From Bacteroidota bacterium (GTDB taxonomy: Bacteria; Bacteroidota; Bacteroidia; Chitinophagales; Saprospiraceae), in NCBI GenBank assembly GCA_018222965.1, contig JAAEZH010000012.1, forward strand, positions 1 to 64,000: a stretch of 64,000 nt of DNA, in the 5' to 3' direction. The notes under the pieces were generated by a model. That model ran no database searches and had not been told where the DNA came from. It saw only the letters and a list, made by a program, of their open reading frames with translations. Shown here piece after piece: positions 48,301 to 57,200 of the stretch (position 1 is the first letter of the stretch; the number at the start of each line of letters is the position of its first letter). The position numbers were made by a program, and so were the translations under genes.

Positions 48301-48586
48301 CTTCAAAAGCAAAGCGGTGAAGTAGCCGGACTCCCAGCCCGTGCACCGTACCAATGAGCGCATTTTCGAGCTCATCGGCTGCTTGGGGCATACCCGATTC
48401 GAGCAGGCGCACGCGGACACGCTCCTGCAATTCGGCGGCAGCCTTTTTAGTAAAGGTAGTAGCAATGATCCCCGACGGACGTACGCCATCCTTCAGGAGC
48501 TGGGTCATTTCGGAGGTAAGTCTGTAGGTCTTACCACTTCCGGCTCCGGCAGAAATTATTCGAAGGTTGGCTAAAGCGGATTTCAA
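45332..48586 (-). CDS. UvrD/AddA-like superfamily 1 helicase with degenerate nuclease domain
   Basis: A 1084-residue SF1A helicase. The Walker A motif SAGAGSGKT is at about 12-20, Walker B/motif II is MVDEFQDTSP with VGDPKQSIYGFRGAEP after it, and motif VI is MYVGMTRARDYLIF. The length and order fit AddA/RecB-like exonuclease subunits. The C-terminus (about 960-1084) has the position of the RecB-type nuclease. It keeps VIDLLLE, but the second motif, normally a viDYKt-like sequence, reads VVIQHSG, so the catalytic Asp and Lys are absent and nuclease activity is unlikely. It presumably works in double-strand break repair with an AddB-like partner encoded elsewhere. It begins 3 bp after the dcd stop, so the two are cotranscribed. 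Confidence 0.88.
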   Translation of the reverse strand: MKSALANLRIISAGAGSGKTYRLTSEMTQLLKDGVRPSGIIATTFTKKAAAELQERVRVRLLESGMPQAADELENALIGTVHGLGVRLLHRFAFEAGVSPEVTIMADEDQSVLFNQSLSTVLTEERVRKMERLCDRLGMHKKGQYDWRRDVHQLSELARSNGFDASRLDQSCEKSIESFKPFLSPESPIKPADWNSRLASELDGAIDRLSANEDGTKVTSTAVKDLKTMRRELELRGELFWYQWAKISKLKVGAKSRDDVADLREFATDHYKSKAFHQDIEDYIRILFSISKAALEEYASYKNSRGLIDYTDMEVLVNQLLDQAPIREVLEDELDLLMVDEFQDTSPIQLEIFLKLSRFANHSVWVGDPKQSIYGFRGAEPQLMEAIIQKTGGIREEDIQRFSWRSREEIVWMVNAIFTKAFPQWPKEQVALDPKRQSKAGPETANKVDESEKMGRAVIHWHFDHDTGRSRPPGIPWMENALAEALRVNLERGIQISPKGAKEERLARPGDVAILCRTNKQCLVVAEALHKAGLKAAISRAGLLKTAESRLLLACLKFILNKYDTLSVAEVLLLAEQMPLENIIEHRLDYLETIEYDYEDFSWAEDRPLIRKLHSLREEVAELSSAEILTLLLEELDLRRIISVWGRADQRLSNVAAFSRLALNYEEACNRLHTAASLGGLLLWLNQLESAEDDWQASGESPDAVNVLTYHRSKGLEWPIVICHSLENKLREDIWGLAIVAEQEEVDLDNVLGHRWIRYWVNPYADQQKGTVLYDRLQESEARLKASADAMQEEARLMYVGMTRARDYLIFPSRNMDTIWLNRVCNSGQETTPALDKHTDDTPWHWNDRFLDKNTEVFLFPADFQYRPIAEDVVQTPSLRGGRKEILPYKIDLYKEDNWPQKKYDARFESYGLAANWPVGADTYRAAKAVKAFFNADHLEYSEAERKDMLTAILQRFEMKEDLDEKVLLRQSSAFREWIQEKFEIKSVIRKYPISWEQDNRLFDTVIDLLLETENGLVVIQHSGFAGDEKKHPQKLKELASWAHMVEQALWRLSAKEHPVEIWIHFPSAARLGCFDSGGQQALF

Positions 48587-48589
48587 GGA

Positions 48590-49126
48590 TTAGAATGTAT
48601 TTTTCCACATCATGCTTTCCACGGGACGTACCGTGCGCTCGATGTATTTGGCGTTTTTCTTTCGGTTGTAATAGTTCTCAATATCTCCTTCAACCCGGAA
48701 GTAGATCAGCTGCCCGATGGGCATCCCTGGGTAAACACGCACCGGTTGGGTACAGGAAATTTCCAGTGTCCAGGTATTGCAAAAGCCCACATCGCCTTTT
48801 CCGGCAGTGGCATGAATATCGATACCGAGCCGGCCAACACTTGATTTCCCTTCGAGGAAAGGTACGGTGGCATGGGTTTCGGTATATTCTTCGGTGACAC
48901 CGAGGTACAAAATTCCCGGATAAAGGATGTAACCTTCTTCCGGCATTTCTATATGCTCGATCTCGTTGTGTTTTTTGGCATCCAGTACCTGATCTTTATA
49001 GCGAGCCAGAAATTTCCCCAGGTGTACATCATAAGAGTTGGTTCCCAGGCAATCGCGGCGAAAAGGCTCTATCACGATTTCGCCATTATTGATCGCTTCC
49101 AGAATTTTTTTATCAGTTAGAATCAT
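48590..49126 (-). CDS. dcd: dCTP deaminase
   Basis: A 178-residue protein of the dCTP deaminase/dUTPase trimer fold, with the active-site motif LEGKSSVGRLGIDIHATAG and the conserved Glu in TWTLEISC. It converts dCTP to dUTP on the way to thymidylate. The N-terminus (ILTDKKILEAINNGEIVIEPF) and the CLGTNSYDVHLG block match the family well over the full length. It is the first gene of a pair with the helicase gene 3 bp downstream. Confidence 0.93.
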   Translation of the reverse strand: MILTDKKILEAINNGEIVIEPFRRDCLGTNSYDVHLGKFLARYKDQVLDAKKHNEIEHIEMPEEGYILYPGILYLGVTEEYTETHATVPFLEGKSSVGRLGIDIHATAGKGDVGFCNTWTLEISCTQPVRVYPGMPIGQLIYFRVEGDIENYYNRKKNAKYIERTVRPVESMMWKNTF

Positions 49127-49191
49127 TCGTAGTTCCTGCTAAATTTTATCCGGTGAAGATAGTGAAACTTTTGTGGGGAGCAGGCTTGCTG

Positions 49192-50106
49192 CTAGCGTTC
49201 CCAAACGATCATCGTTTGATCGTCGCTGGCGGAGATGAGCAGATCCTGATAGGAGGTCCAGAGCAGGCGATTGACAGAATTAATGTGTCCTTTATCCCGG
49301 CCGGCTTCCAGCTGTTTGAGCAGGGTCATGGCTTCCAAATCCCAGATGCGAATGTTTCGGTCGCGGCTGCCGGTAGCAAGCATGCGGCCGCCGGGATCGA
49401 TGGCCAGCATGTTGATGGTATATTGGTGGGCCGGAATTTCATGGGTATTTTTTATGCTGTTTTCCAGCGACCATTTTTTCAGCATGGCATCTCTGCCTCC
49501 CGAGACCAGGCCTTTTCCGTTGGGTGTATACACGAGAGTAAAGGCAGATAATTCGTGCGCCTTACCAATGGTATCCCGGAGATTCAGACTTGCCTGATCC
49601 AGGAGATAGATATTTCCATCGCTGGCTCCAACAGCCAGTTCGTTTCTTTCTTTGGAATAGTCGATACAGCGGAGTCTTTCCCCACTAAGTTTCAGGCTTT
49701 CCAGGGGACGTTTGGATTCCGGATCCCAGGCGGTGAGCAGGCCATCGCCTCCAAGGGTATAGAGGGTATTTTCAAAAAACCGGATATCAAAGATGCCATT
49801 CTTGTGAAAGTCGATGCGTTTGGTGTTATCCGGATCATCGAGATCTACCCAATTGAGCAGGCCGTTCATGGTACCTGCCACGATTTCATTTTTACCGGGG
49901 AGGTAGCAGAGGCTAAATATTTGTTCGGGAGCTTCGGCGACCAGTCGGCCGAGTTCCGGATCATTAAGGTCCCAATGCACGATCCAGCCATCTCCGGCTG
50001 CGGAGTAAAATTCACGAGGGGTTTCGCCCGGGCTAAGGGCATAGATGGAAGCGTTGTGGCCGGTAAGTCGGTGTCTGGCTCTGAAAGAAGGGTTTGTTGA
50101 TTCCAT
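49192..50106 (-). CDS. WD40-repeat protein
   Basis: A 304-residue protein made of about seven WD40 blades. The clearest ends are ATGSRDRNIRIWDLEA near the C-terminus and LISASDDQTMIVWE at the very end; others are degenerate (SGGRDAMLKKWSLE, TLGGDGLLTAWDPE, AVGASDGNIYLLDQ). There is no signal peptide, so it is a cytoplasmic scaffold or interaction protein. The start is ATG 50106, just before the first blade; the in-frame codon at 50121 is less likely. It is followed by dcd 65 bp downstream, with no terminator seen between. Confidence 0.88.
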   Translation of the reverse strand: MESTNPSFRARHRLTGHNASIYALSPGETPREFYSAAGDGWIVHWDLNDPELGRLVAEAPEQIFSLCYLPGKNEIVAGTMNGLLNWVDLDDPDNTKRIDFHKNGIFDIRFFENTLYTLGGDGLLTAWDPESKRPLESLKLSGERLRCIDYSKERNELAVGASDGNIYLLDQASLNLRDTIGKAHELSAFTLVYTPNGKGLVSGGRDAMLKKWSLENSIKNTHEIPAHQYTINMLAIDPGGRMLATGSRDRNIRIWDLEAMTLLKQLEAGRDKGHINSVNRLLWTSYQDLLISASDDQTMIVWER

Positions 50107-50165
50107 AATTGATAAACACAAAGTAAGGACAAGACCATCTAATCTATAAGAAATGGCGGATTCTT

Positions 50166-50200
50166 TTCGACCTGTCAGGTCGCCGACCTGACAGGTCGAA
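50166..50200. repeat. Palindromic ACCTGNCAGGT-family element, two-unit form
   Basis: TTCGACCTGTCAGGTCG and its exact reverse complement are separated by a single C, giving a perfect 17-bp hairpin. It lies in the gene-free stretch upstream of the WD40 gene (50107-50468), which otherwise holds only the single palindrome at 50336. Confidence 0.9.
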
Positions 50201-50335
50201 TTTGAAAAGCCCTAAATTCCGGGTAAAAAACAGGGGTCGATTGAAAAACATAAAGCCTTGAAATGTAAAAATTTAACAGGCCTTCATCACTAAAACCAGG
50301 GCAAATAGCAGCTAAAAAATAAAGCCTGACATGTA

Positions 50336-50358
50336 AAATCAACCTGACAGGTTGATTT
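50336..50358. repeat. Single-unit ACCTGACAGGT palindrome
   Basis: AAATCAACCTG, a single A, then CAGGTTGATTT; an 11-bp perfect inverted repeat. The outer bases differ from other copies (TCAACC rather than CGACC) but remain complementary. Confidence 0.8.
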
Positions 50359-50468
50359 AAACGTTTAAAAAATGTCCTTTTCAATAATTGATCGAAAAAT
50401 AACCTGCCTTCGTCGGGATTAGCTTCAAAAAAAATTCAGCCAGCATATTTTGGATAAAAATCAAACAC

Positions 50469-50585
50469 ATGAAAAAGCAATCAACAGACGTATGGAAAGT
50501 AACTCCTGCTTCCATCCTTTTTATGGTAATCATTAGTCTGGCAACGGGATTTTTTGTCGGAAAAGCAATTGCCCTGCTGTTCTAG
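50469..50585 (+). CDS. 38-residue single-helix membrane peptide
   Basis: ATG at 50469 opens a frame for a short protein with a hydrophilic start (MKKQSTDVWKVTP), one transmembrane helix (about 15-37, ASILFMVIISLATGFFVG then AIALLF) and a TAG stop. A strong bidirectional terminator starts 16 bp later, which supports a real transcript. No known family is recognised. It may modulate a larger membrane complex, but the sequence gives no partner. Confidence 0.6.
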   Translation: MKKQSTDVWKVTPASILFMVIISLATGFFVGKAIALLF

Positions 50586-50600
50586 GATACAAGCATAAAA

Positions 50601-50632
50601 AAACCGGCATCTGATTGAACAGATGCCGGTTT
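50601..50632. terminator. Strong bidirectional terminator
   Basis: A perfect 13-bp stem AAACCGGCATCTG / CAGATGCCGGTTT with loop ATTGAA, A-run before and T-rich sequence after. It serves the small membrane-peptide gene on plus and the T9SS gene on minus (stop at 50655). Confidence 0.92.
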
Positions 50633-50654
50633 ATAATTTCTTTTTGAAAAATCC

Positions 50655-52112
50655 TTAGCGGACAAACTTCTTAGTGTCTGAATGGAAACCATCGTTAATC
50701 TGAATCAGGAACAAACCTGATGGTAAATCGAGATTATCGAGATACACCTGTGTGTGCCCATCCGGGATACTCAACTGGCGTTGGGCCAATAACTGACCAC
50801 TCAGGTTGTAGATATTAGCTTCCAACTTTCCCTGACGAGGAGCAAAAAGCTGTACCTGAAGCTGGTCTCCCGAAAAAACAACCCCTTCCAGTTGCAATTG
50901 ATTGGTTTCGGTGCGAGCCAGTGCAATCACATTGGAGTACACAAAACTTCCGTCGATATCAACCTGGCGCAAGCGGTAATAAACCGATTCTGCGTTTACG
51001 TATTCAAAAGGAGTGCGGTCAATAAAGTTGTATTGGATATCAACATTGCTTTCGCCAGCAGAAAGAACAGATCCAACTTCCTTAAAGCTTTTACCATCGT
51101 AAGAACGCTCTACCGCAAAATAATCGCTGTTTACTTCTGAAGCTGTTTCCCACTCCAGATGAGATTCACCTTCTTTAAGTCCTCCGGAGAAATAAGTCAG
51201 TTCCACCGGCAATCCCATATTGGTACAAATCGGAGAAGAGATAGAACCACAGGCATTAGTATATACTACCTGAAATTGTGCGCCTACATGATTAGCTTGC
51301 ACGCTTCCAACCTTAAGATTTGAACTTAGATTGTCAGCAGAAGTATTGATATCATAATCTCCTCCATCAAAAATAGCCACGCCATTCCTGTACCACTGAA
51401 CAGTCACTCCCAATCCATCAGGATCTAAAGCATCAGAAAAAATGTTAATAGCATTTGCAGAACCGGAGGCATTACAGTTAAAGTTATCCAGCTCGGGAGC
51501 TGATCCCTGTAAAACATCTACAGAAGCTGAATTAGATCCACAGGAGTTTGTAGCTGTCAGCATGTAAGTACCAGGTGTGCTAGCTGTAATATCCTGTGTG
51601 GTTTCTCCATTTGGTGCCCAGCTGTAAGAATCCGCACCGCCAAGTCCCGGATCACCTTCCAGGGCGATCGGCGTGCCATCACAAATATAGATTCCATCCG
51701 GAGTAGCTATTGTCACGTCTGGTTCGTCTTCTACAGTAATTGTATAAGAAATACTTACTACATCTTCAGAAAAGTCGGCCAGATTTGATGCCTGTACTTC
51801 AAAAGTGTAGGTCCCTGGAGCAACTCCCGTTGCTCCAACAATATTAACCAGCGGAAACGATTGACCATCATTAATAAACCCATCGGGATTTACAAATGAA
51901 AGTCCATCATCTGATACATATTGATAATAGGTAGGATCACCATTCATACCAGCATCTGTCAATACAAAGGAAATTGTTGTGCTCAATGGACTACCACTTT
52001 CACAAATAGTAGTGTTCGTTTGCATTTGAGCTGAAAAAGAATAATCAATTTGAGCTGTAAGTACAAAATTCAGACTCAAAAAAGCAGTGAGGGTAATAAA
52101 TGCTTTTTTCAT
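50655..52112 (-). CDS. T9SS-secreted protein with Ig-like domains
   Basis: The 485-residue product has a signal peptide (NFVLTAQ, near residue 20), beta-rich Ig/PKD-like domains (DEPDVTIATPDGIYICDG, GTYMLTATNSCGSNSASV), a block typical of Bacteroidota surface proteins (WETASEVNSDYFAVERSYDG) and a C-terminal sorting domain (about 405-485: LEANIYNLSGQLL, LPSGLFLIQI, KFVR). It should be exported by T9SS. No enzyme motif is seen. ATG 52112 was selected because an earlier in-frame start would precede the signal with an unrelated segment. Confidence 0.85.
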   Translation of the reverse strand: MKKAFITLTAFLSLNFVLTAQIDYSFSAQMQTNTTICESGSPLSTTISFVLTDAGMNGDPTYYQYVSDDGLSFVNPDGFINDGQSFPLVNIVGATGVAPGTYTFEVQASNLADFSEDVVSISYTITVEDEPDVTIATPDGIYICDGTPIALEGDPGLGGADSYSWAPNGETTQDITASTPGTYMLTATNSCGSNSASVDVLQGSAPELDNFNCNASGSANAINIFSDALDPDGLGVTVQWYRNGVAIFDGGDYDINTSADNLSSNLKVGSVQANHVGAQFQVVYTNACGSISSPICTNMGLPVELTYFSGGLKEGESHLEWETASEVNSDYFAVERSYDGKSFKEVGSVLSAGESNVDIQYNFIDRTPFEYVNAESVYYRLRQVDIDGSFVYSNVIALARTETNQLQLEGVVFSGDQLQVQLFAPRQGKLEANIYNLSGQLLAQRQLSIPDGHTQVYLDNLDLPSGLFLIQINDGFHSDTKKFVR

Positions 52113-52289
52113 GGGGGTTAAGTTTATTGTGACAATCAGTCGTGCGTTATTTGAGACGCAATAATTACATTCCGGTAACAAAATAACAATAAACGGTAGC
52201 AATAAACCAGCTTACGGGGTAACTATTTTCAGTTTACTGTGACATCTTGCTGTAAAACAGCCATTTTTGTGTCTTATCTTTAAGATTTC

Positions 52290-52931
52290 ATGCCAATAGT
52301 ATTTCACAAACATATACGACCGGAAGGCGAAGTAGGGATCTGGAAGATCACGGAGTCGGAGACTTTTTTCCGAAATAAACTTGAATTGAGCCCTGAAGAA
52401 GAGGCTCAAATTGAGGGCATGATCGGAAAGCGGAAGATTGAATGGCTGGCAGGAAGAAAACTCCTACACGTCTTATCCGGACGCGAAACCCGCGGCAAAA
52501 TCCTCAAAGACGAATTTGGCAAACCGCATCTGGAAAATTCAGACTATCAGATAAGCATCAGTCACTCCCACGAATTGGTCGCCGTTTCCGCTGCACCCGA
52601 ACCCATCGGAGTAGATGTACAATACCTGGTGGAAAAGATTGGACGAATAGCCCATAAGTTTGTTCGGCCGGAAGAAATGGAAGCCATTGATCCCATAACC
52701 AGACTGGAGCATCTACATGTGATTTGGGGCGCCAAAGAATGTTTGTATAAAGCCTACGGAAGGAAGAAGCTCGATTTTCGGGAACACCTGATCACTGATC
52801 CTTTCAAGTATAGACCGGAAGGCGGAATCCTCGGTGGCTGGACCATCAAACAATCTCACCAGGCTTATTTTGAGATCCATTATGAAAAGCACGAAGACTA
52901 TATGCTGGTTTATGCTATTGAAAGAAGATAA
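52290..52931 (+). CDS. 4'-phosphopantetheinyl transferase (Sfp type)
   Basis: A 213-residue protein with the two signature motifs IGVDVQ (Mg-binding Asp) and WGAKECLYKAYG (WxxKExxxK pattern), plus SISHSHELVAVS before them. It transfers phosphopantetheine from CoA to acyl or peptidyl carrier proteins. At this length it is an Sfp-type rather than AcpS-type enzyme. No polyketide or peptide synthase is nearby, so it probably serves a general carrier protein. Confidence 0.92.
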   Translation: MPIVFHKHIRPEGEVGIWKITESETFFRNKLELSPEEEAQIEGMIGKRKIEWLAGRKLLHVLSGRETRGKILKDEFGKPHLENSDYQISISHSHELVAVSAAPEPIGVDVQYLVEKIGRIAHKFVRPEEMEAIDPITRLEHLHVIWGAKECLYKAYGRKKLDFREHLITDPFKYRPEGGILGGWTIKQSHQAYFEIHYEKHEDYMLVYAIERR

Positions 52932-52981
52932 GGGAATTCATAATTATTAGTGTTTAGTTTTTAATTATTAATTGAAGGAAT

Positions 52982-53010
52982 AAAAAAAGGCTGCTCCAAG
53001 CGGAACAGCC
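52982..53010 (-). terminator. Terminator of the thioredoxin-fold gene pair
   Basis: On the minus strand GGCTGTTCC, loop GCTT, GGAGCAGCC, then seven T. It is nearly the same stem as the orphan terminator at 11400. Confidence 0.9.
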
Positions 53011-53059
53011 TCCTCATCCTTATGATAGATTAGCTGGCTATAAATAGCCATCAACCAAG

Positions 53060-53674
53060 TTACTTCGATTTAATGGAACATCCTACTGCTTTGGTAAAAT
53101 CAGGATCGATTTTCTCTCCTTTTTCCATGGCAGCAATCGCATTCTCTACATACTTCACTTCAACGGCTTCCGGGTCGCGGGCATTGTCGTCGATAGCTCC
53201 AATGTAGCGCACAATCTGATTTGCATCTAATAAATATACATGCGGAGTGCGTGTTGCTCCATAGGCAGGATATACAGTCTGACCTTTGTCAAACAGGTAT
53301 ACAAAAGGGAACCCTTTTTCTTCGGCACGCTTTTTCATGTTGTCAAAGCTATCGTCGGGTACAATCTCCGGGTCATTTGGATTGATCGCAATAACCGGAT
53401 AACCTTTGGGTGCATACTCATTGTGAAGCTCGATAAGACGGTCTTCATAAAGCACAGCAAAAGGACAATGGTTGCAGGTAAAGGTTACGATGAATCCCTT
53501 GGCATCCTCAAAATCTGCCAGAGAGACTGTTTCACCATCTACGCCCAATAATTCAAAATCAGGTGCTTTGTCTCCTACACTCAGGCCTTCACCTAAGTTT
53601 GTATTGGAGTTGGTGGTGGCAAACAAGGCAAGGCCCAGAATCAGAGCCGGGGCAAAACCGAAAAACTTTTTCAT
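53060..53674 (-). CDS. Exported thioredoxin-fold (AhpC/TSA-like) protein
   Basis: A 204-residue protein with an N-terminal hydrophobic signal (about 4-19), GDKAPDFELLGVDGETVSL as the redoxin start, and CNHCPF as a CxxC active site. TRTPHVYLLD contains the cis-Pro. Such proteins act as thiol peroxidases or thiol-disulfide exchangers in the periplasm. It follows the TlpA-like gene by 7 bp, so they form an operon. Confidence 0.88.
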   Translation of the reverse strand: MKKFFGFAPALILGLALFATTNSNTNLGEGLSVGDKAPDFELLGVDGETVSLADFEDAKGFIVTFTCNHCPFAVLYEDRLIELHNEYAPKGYPVIAINPNDPEIVPDDSFDNMKKRAEEKGFPFVYLFDKGQTVYPAYGATRTPHVYLLDANQIVRYIGAIDDNARDPEAVEVKYVENAIAAMEKGEKIDPDFTKAVGCSIKSK

Positions 53675-53681
53675 AGTTCAA

Positions 53682-54173
53682 TTATTTGATAAATCCTTTC
53701 AATATTTCATCCAGTTCCTCAAAGGAATGGAAAGCGGTATTAATAAAATGTCGTTTGTCTGCTTTGTAAATAAGTGTCACGGGAATAGCTCCGTCCCAGG
53801 CATTGTCTACCCGGTCGATCCAGCTGTTGTATTTTCCATCGAGTAGTACTACCACATCCGATTGCAGCTCGTTCTTTTCGATAAAGGGCAACAACTTGCT
53901 TTCGATCTGGTTGGGAAAATCCAGACTCACCAAAATCACTTTCACTTTTTCATTCGGATAAGCATCGTGGATCTGCTCGATATAAGGCAGTTCTTCCACA
54001 CAAGGCTTACACCAGGTCGCCCAAAAATTAATAACATAGGTCGTGTCGTTATCCTTATTAAAAACAGGAGCGAGTTCCTCAAAGGAATCGTATACCGGCA
54101 CACCGCTTTGGGCTTTCGCCGAAAGGCAAAAAAGAGGGGCGGAAAAGAGAAAAAGAAGGAGACTGTACTTCAT
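53682..54173 (-). CDS. TlpA/ResA-like periplasmic thioredoxin
   Basis: A 163-residue protein with a signal peptide (about 1-20), the WCKPC active site in NFWATWCKPCVEELP, and AIPVTLIYKAD with the cis-Pro. It should reduce disulfides in exported proteins. It is upstream of the second thioredoxin-fold gene (7 bp gap) and about 93 bp downstream of dnaE. Confidence 0.9.
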   Translation of the reverse strand: MKYSLLLFLFSAPLFCLSAKAQSGVPVYDSFEELAPVFNKDNDTTYVINFWATWCKPCVEELPYIEQIHDAYPNEKVKVILVSLDFPNQIESKLLPFIEKNELQSDVVVLLDGKYNSWIDRVDNAWDGAIPVTLIYKADKRHFINTAFHSFEELDEILKGFIK

Positions 54174-54266
54174 ATCTATTGTAAAGACATGAAATATCGA
54201 AAATGTTTGCTGCTTTAAACCAATTTGCTTGTTAAGGTGGCGTTAAAGTATTTTGGGATGCGGGAT

Positions 54267-57200
54267 TTAATTCAATTTGTAGGGTATTCCCAGGCTTTCC
54301 ACTTTGCGCACAAAATCTTCGTTGGCATTGACTTTCTTCGTGCGGGCATAGAACATCAGGCTGGTGCGATTGACCCGGTCTACCAGCTTAAAGCGCATCC
54401 GGTGTTTGCCTTTGTGTTCTTTACAGACATTCTCCAATGATTCAATAAGATCCTGCGTGATCCGATCTACCGGCATGGTGAGGGTAACGGACTCCGTCAT
54501 ATCCTGACCAATAGACTCCATCATCTTGACCTCCTTTAGCTTGAGCTGATACTCATCGCTGTTGTAGCGTTGCTGATAAAAGCCGTGGATAAACACACAC
54601 TGGCCTTCCTCCAGCAAATTCTTGAAGTTTTGATAGTCTTCCCGGAACAATGGAAACTCCAGGGCCCCTTCAAAATCCTGAATAGTAAACAGGCCCCAAC
54701 CGGTTCCCTTTTTACTGATTCGATGGCGTACAGCGGTCACAATCCCGGCCAGTTTTATATCCTTGCCTTTAAAACGCTCGAGGTCGTTGAGGCTGGCATT
54801 GGTGAAATTGTCGATCTCCAGCTGATAATCGTCCAGCGGGTGGCCACTAATGTAAATTCCGGTAACGGCCTTTTCTTTGGTTAGCTTTTCCAGCAGGCTC
54901 CATTCCGGGCTTTCGGGTACAGCGGGTTCGGGGATCAGGACCTCATCGCTATCGCCAAACAGGGAAGTCGCTGCTTCCGCTTTCTGGTTTTGATAGGCGG
55001 CCCCATACTTCAACAAATGCCCGATAAAGGTTTCATACTTTTCGGAGGGAGAGAAGTAGGTAGCACGGTGCACATCATCAAACAGATCAAAGGCACCTCC
55101 CAGTGCCAGGCTTTCCATTACTTTTTTGTTGATTGCCCGCAAATTCATTCGGCGCACAAAATCAAAGATGTTCAGGAAAGGTCCGTTGGCGTTCCGCTCT
55201 TCCAGGATTTCGCCGACAGGCCCCTCACCTACTCCTTTCAAAGCCGAGAGGCCAAATCGAATTTGTCCTTCCTTGTTTACAGCAAAGTCTGATGCACTCT
55301 CATTAAGCTGAGGCCCCAATACATCCAGTCCCATTCGTTTGCATTCCCGCAGAAAGAACGTGAGCTTGGTGATATCATTCTTGTTGTGCGTGAGCACCGA
55401 AGCCATAAACTCCGCCGGATAATGCGCTTTCAGGTAAGCCGTCTGAAAGGCAACAAATGCATAACAAGTGGAGTGCGACTTATTAAAGGCATAGGAAGCA
55501 AAGGCCTCCCAGTCTTTCCATATCTTATCCAGTGTTTCTTTCGGGTGGCCATTTTCTTCACCGCCTTCGATAAACTTCGGATACAGGGCATCAATGAGGT
55601 CCTTTTTCTTCTTACCCATTGCCTTCCGCAGCATATCTGCCTGGCCTTTGGTAAAGCCTGCCAGTTTCTGCGAAAGCAACATCACCTGCTCCTGATAGAC
55701 GGTAATACCGTAAGTTTCCTTCAGGTATTCCTCCATGGCAGGCAGATCATAGGTAATCTCCTCCCGGCCATGCTTACGGGCAATAAAGTTGGGGATATAC
55801 TCGAGTGGTCCCGGGCGATAAAGGGCATTCATGGCAATGAGATCCTCAAATGCCGTAGGCACCAACTCCTTCATATACTTTTGCATACCAGCACTCTCGT
55901 ACTGGAAAATGCCTACTGTCTCCCCACGCTGGAAAAGTTTATACGTTTCTTCGTCATCGAGCGGAACTTCTTCCGGATCGATCTTGATATCGTTATTTTC
56001 TTCGGCCATGCGCACCGCATCGCGGATGATGGTCAGGGTTTTGAGTCCCAGGAAGTCCATCTTCAACAAACCGGCATCTTCAGCTACGGAATTATCAAAC
56101 TGACTTACGAGCAAGTCGTTGTCTTTGGCTGTTGAAACGGGCACATAGCGGGTGATATCGTCGGGGGTGATCACCACGCCACAAGCGTGAATGCCTGTAT
56201 TCCGAACCGAGCCTTCCAGCTTCTTGGCCAGGAGGATCATCTCCCCGATTTTATCGGGTGTTTCTGCCAACTTTCTAAACTGATAGGCTTTTTCCAGTTC
56301 TTCTGAATTGAGGGCCCCTTTCAATTTTGGATCCACATCTCCTTCAGCCAGCACTTTTTTCAAACTCGCTTTCAGGTGCGCCGGGAAAATTTTGGCCACC
56401 CGGTCCACTTCAGCAAGCGGCACATCCATTACCCGCCCCACATCCCGCAAGGATGATTTGGCGGCCATGGTACCATAAGTAATAATCTGAGCCACCTGAT
56501 TCTGGCCGTATTTATCGACTACATAATCGATCACTTTCTGCCTGCCTTCATCGTCAAAATCGATATCGATATCGGGCATAGACACCCGCTCCGGATTCAG
56601 GAATCTCTCAAACAGGAGATCGTATTTGATGGGATCTACATTGGTGATCCCCGTACAATAGGCTACGGCTGACCCGGCGGCTGATCCCCGTCCGGGACCT
56701 ACGGCAACGCCCATGTCACGGGCAGTCGTGGTGAAGTCCTGTACGATGAGGAAGTAACCCGGATATCCGGAATTGCGTATTACCTCCAACTCAAAATTGA
56801 GGCGTTCCTCAATTTCCGGCGTAATGGTTCCGTATCGTTTTCGGGCACCTTCAAAAGTCAGGTGGCGCAGGAAATCATCCTGTGATTTGAATTTATCCGG
56901 AATGGGGAAAGCCGGCAACAATACATCGCGAGCCAACTGCAGATTGTCGATCTTACTATAGATCTCCATCGTATTATCGATACTCTGCGGTACGTCCCCG
57001 AAAAGCTTATTCATTTCATCGCGCGACTTAAAATAAAAGTCGTTGGAAGGAAATTTAAAGCGGGAAGTTTCTTCCAGTAAAGAGTTGGTGTTGATACACA
57101 ACAAAATATCGTGTGGATCGGCATCCTCTTCTTCCACATAATGGGAATCATTGGTAGCGATAACTTTGACATTGTGCTTTGCTGCAAAAAGCAGAAGTTG

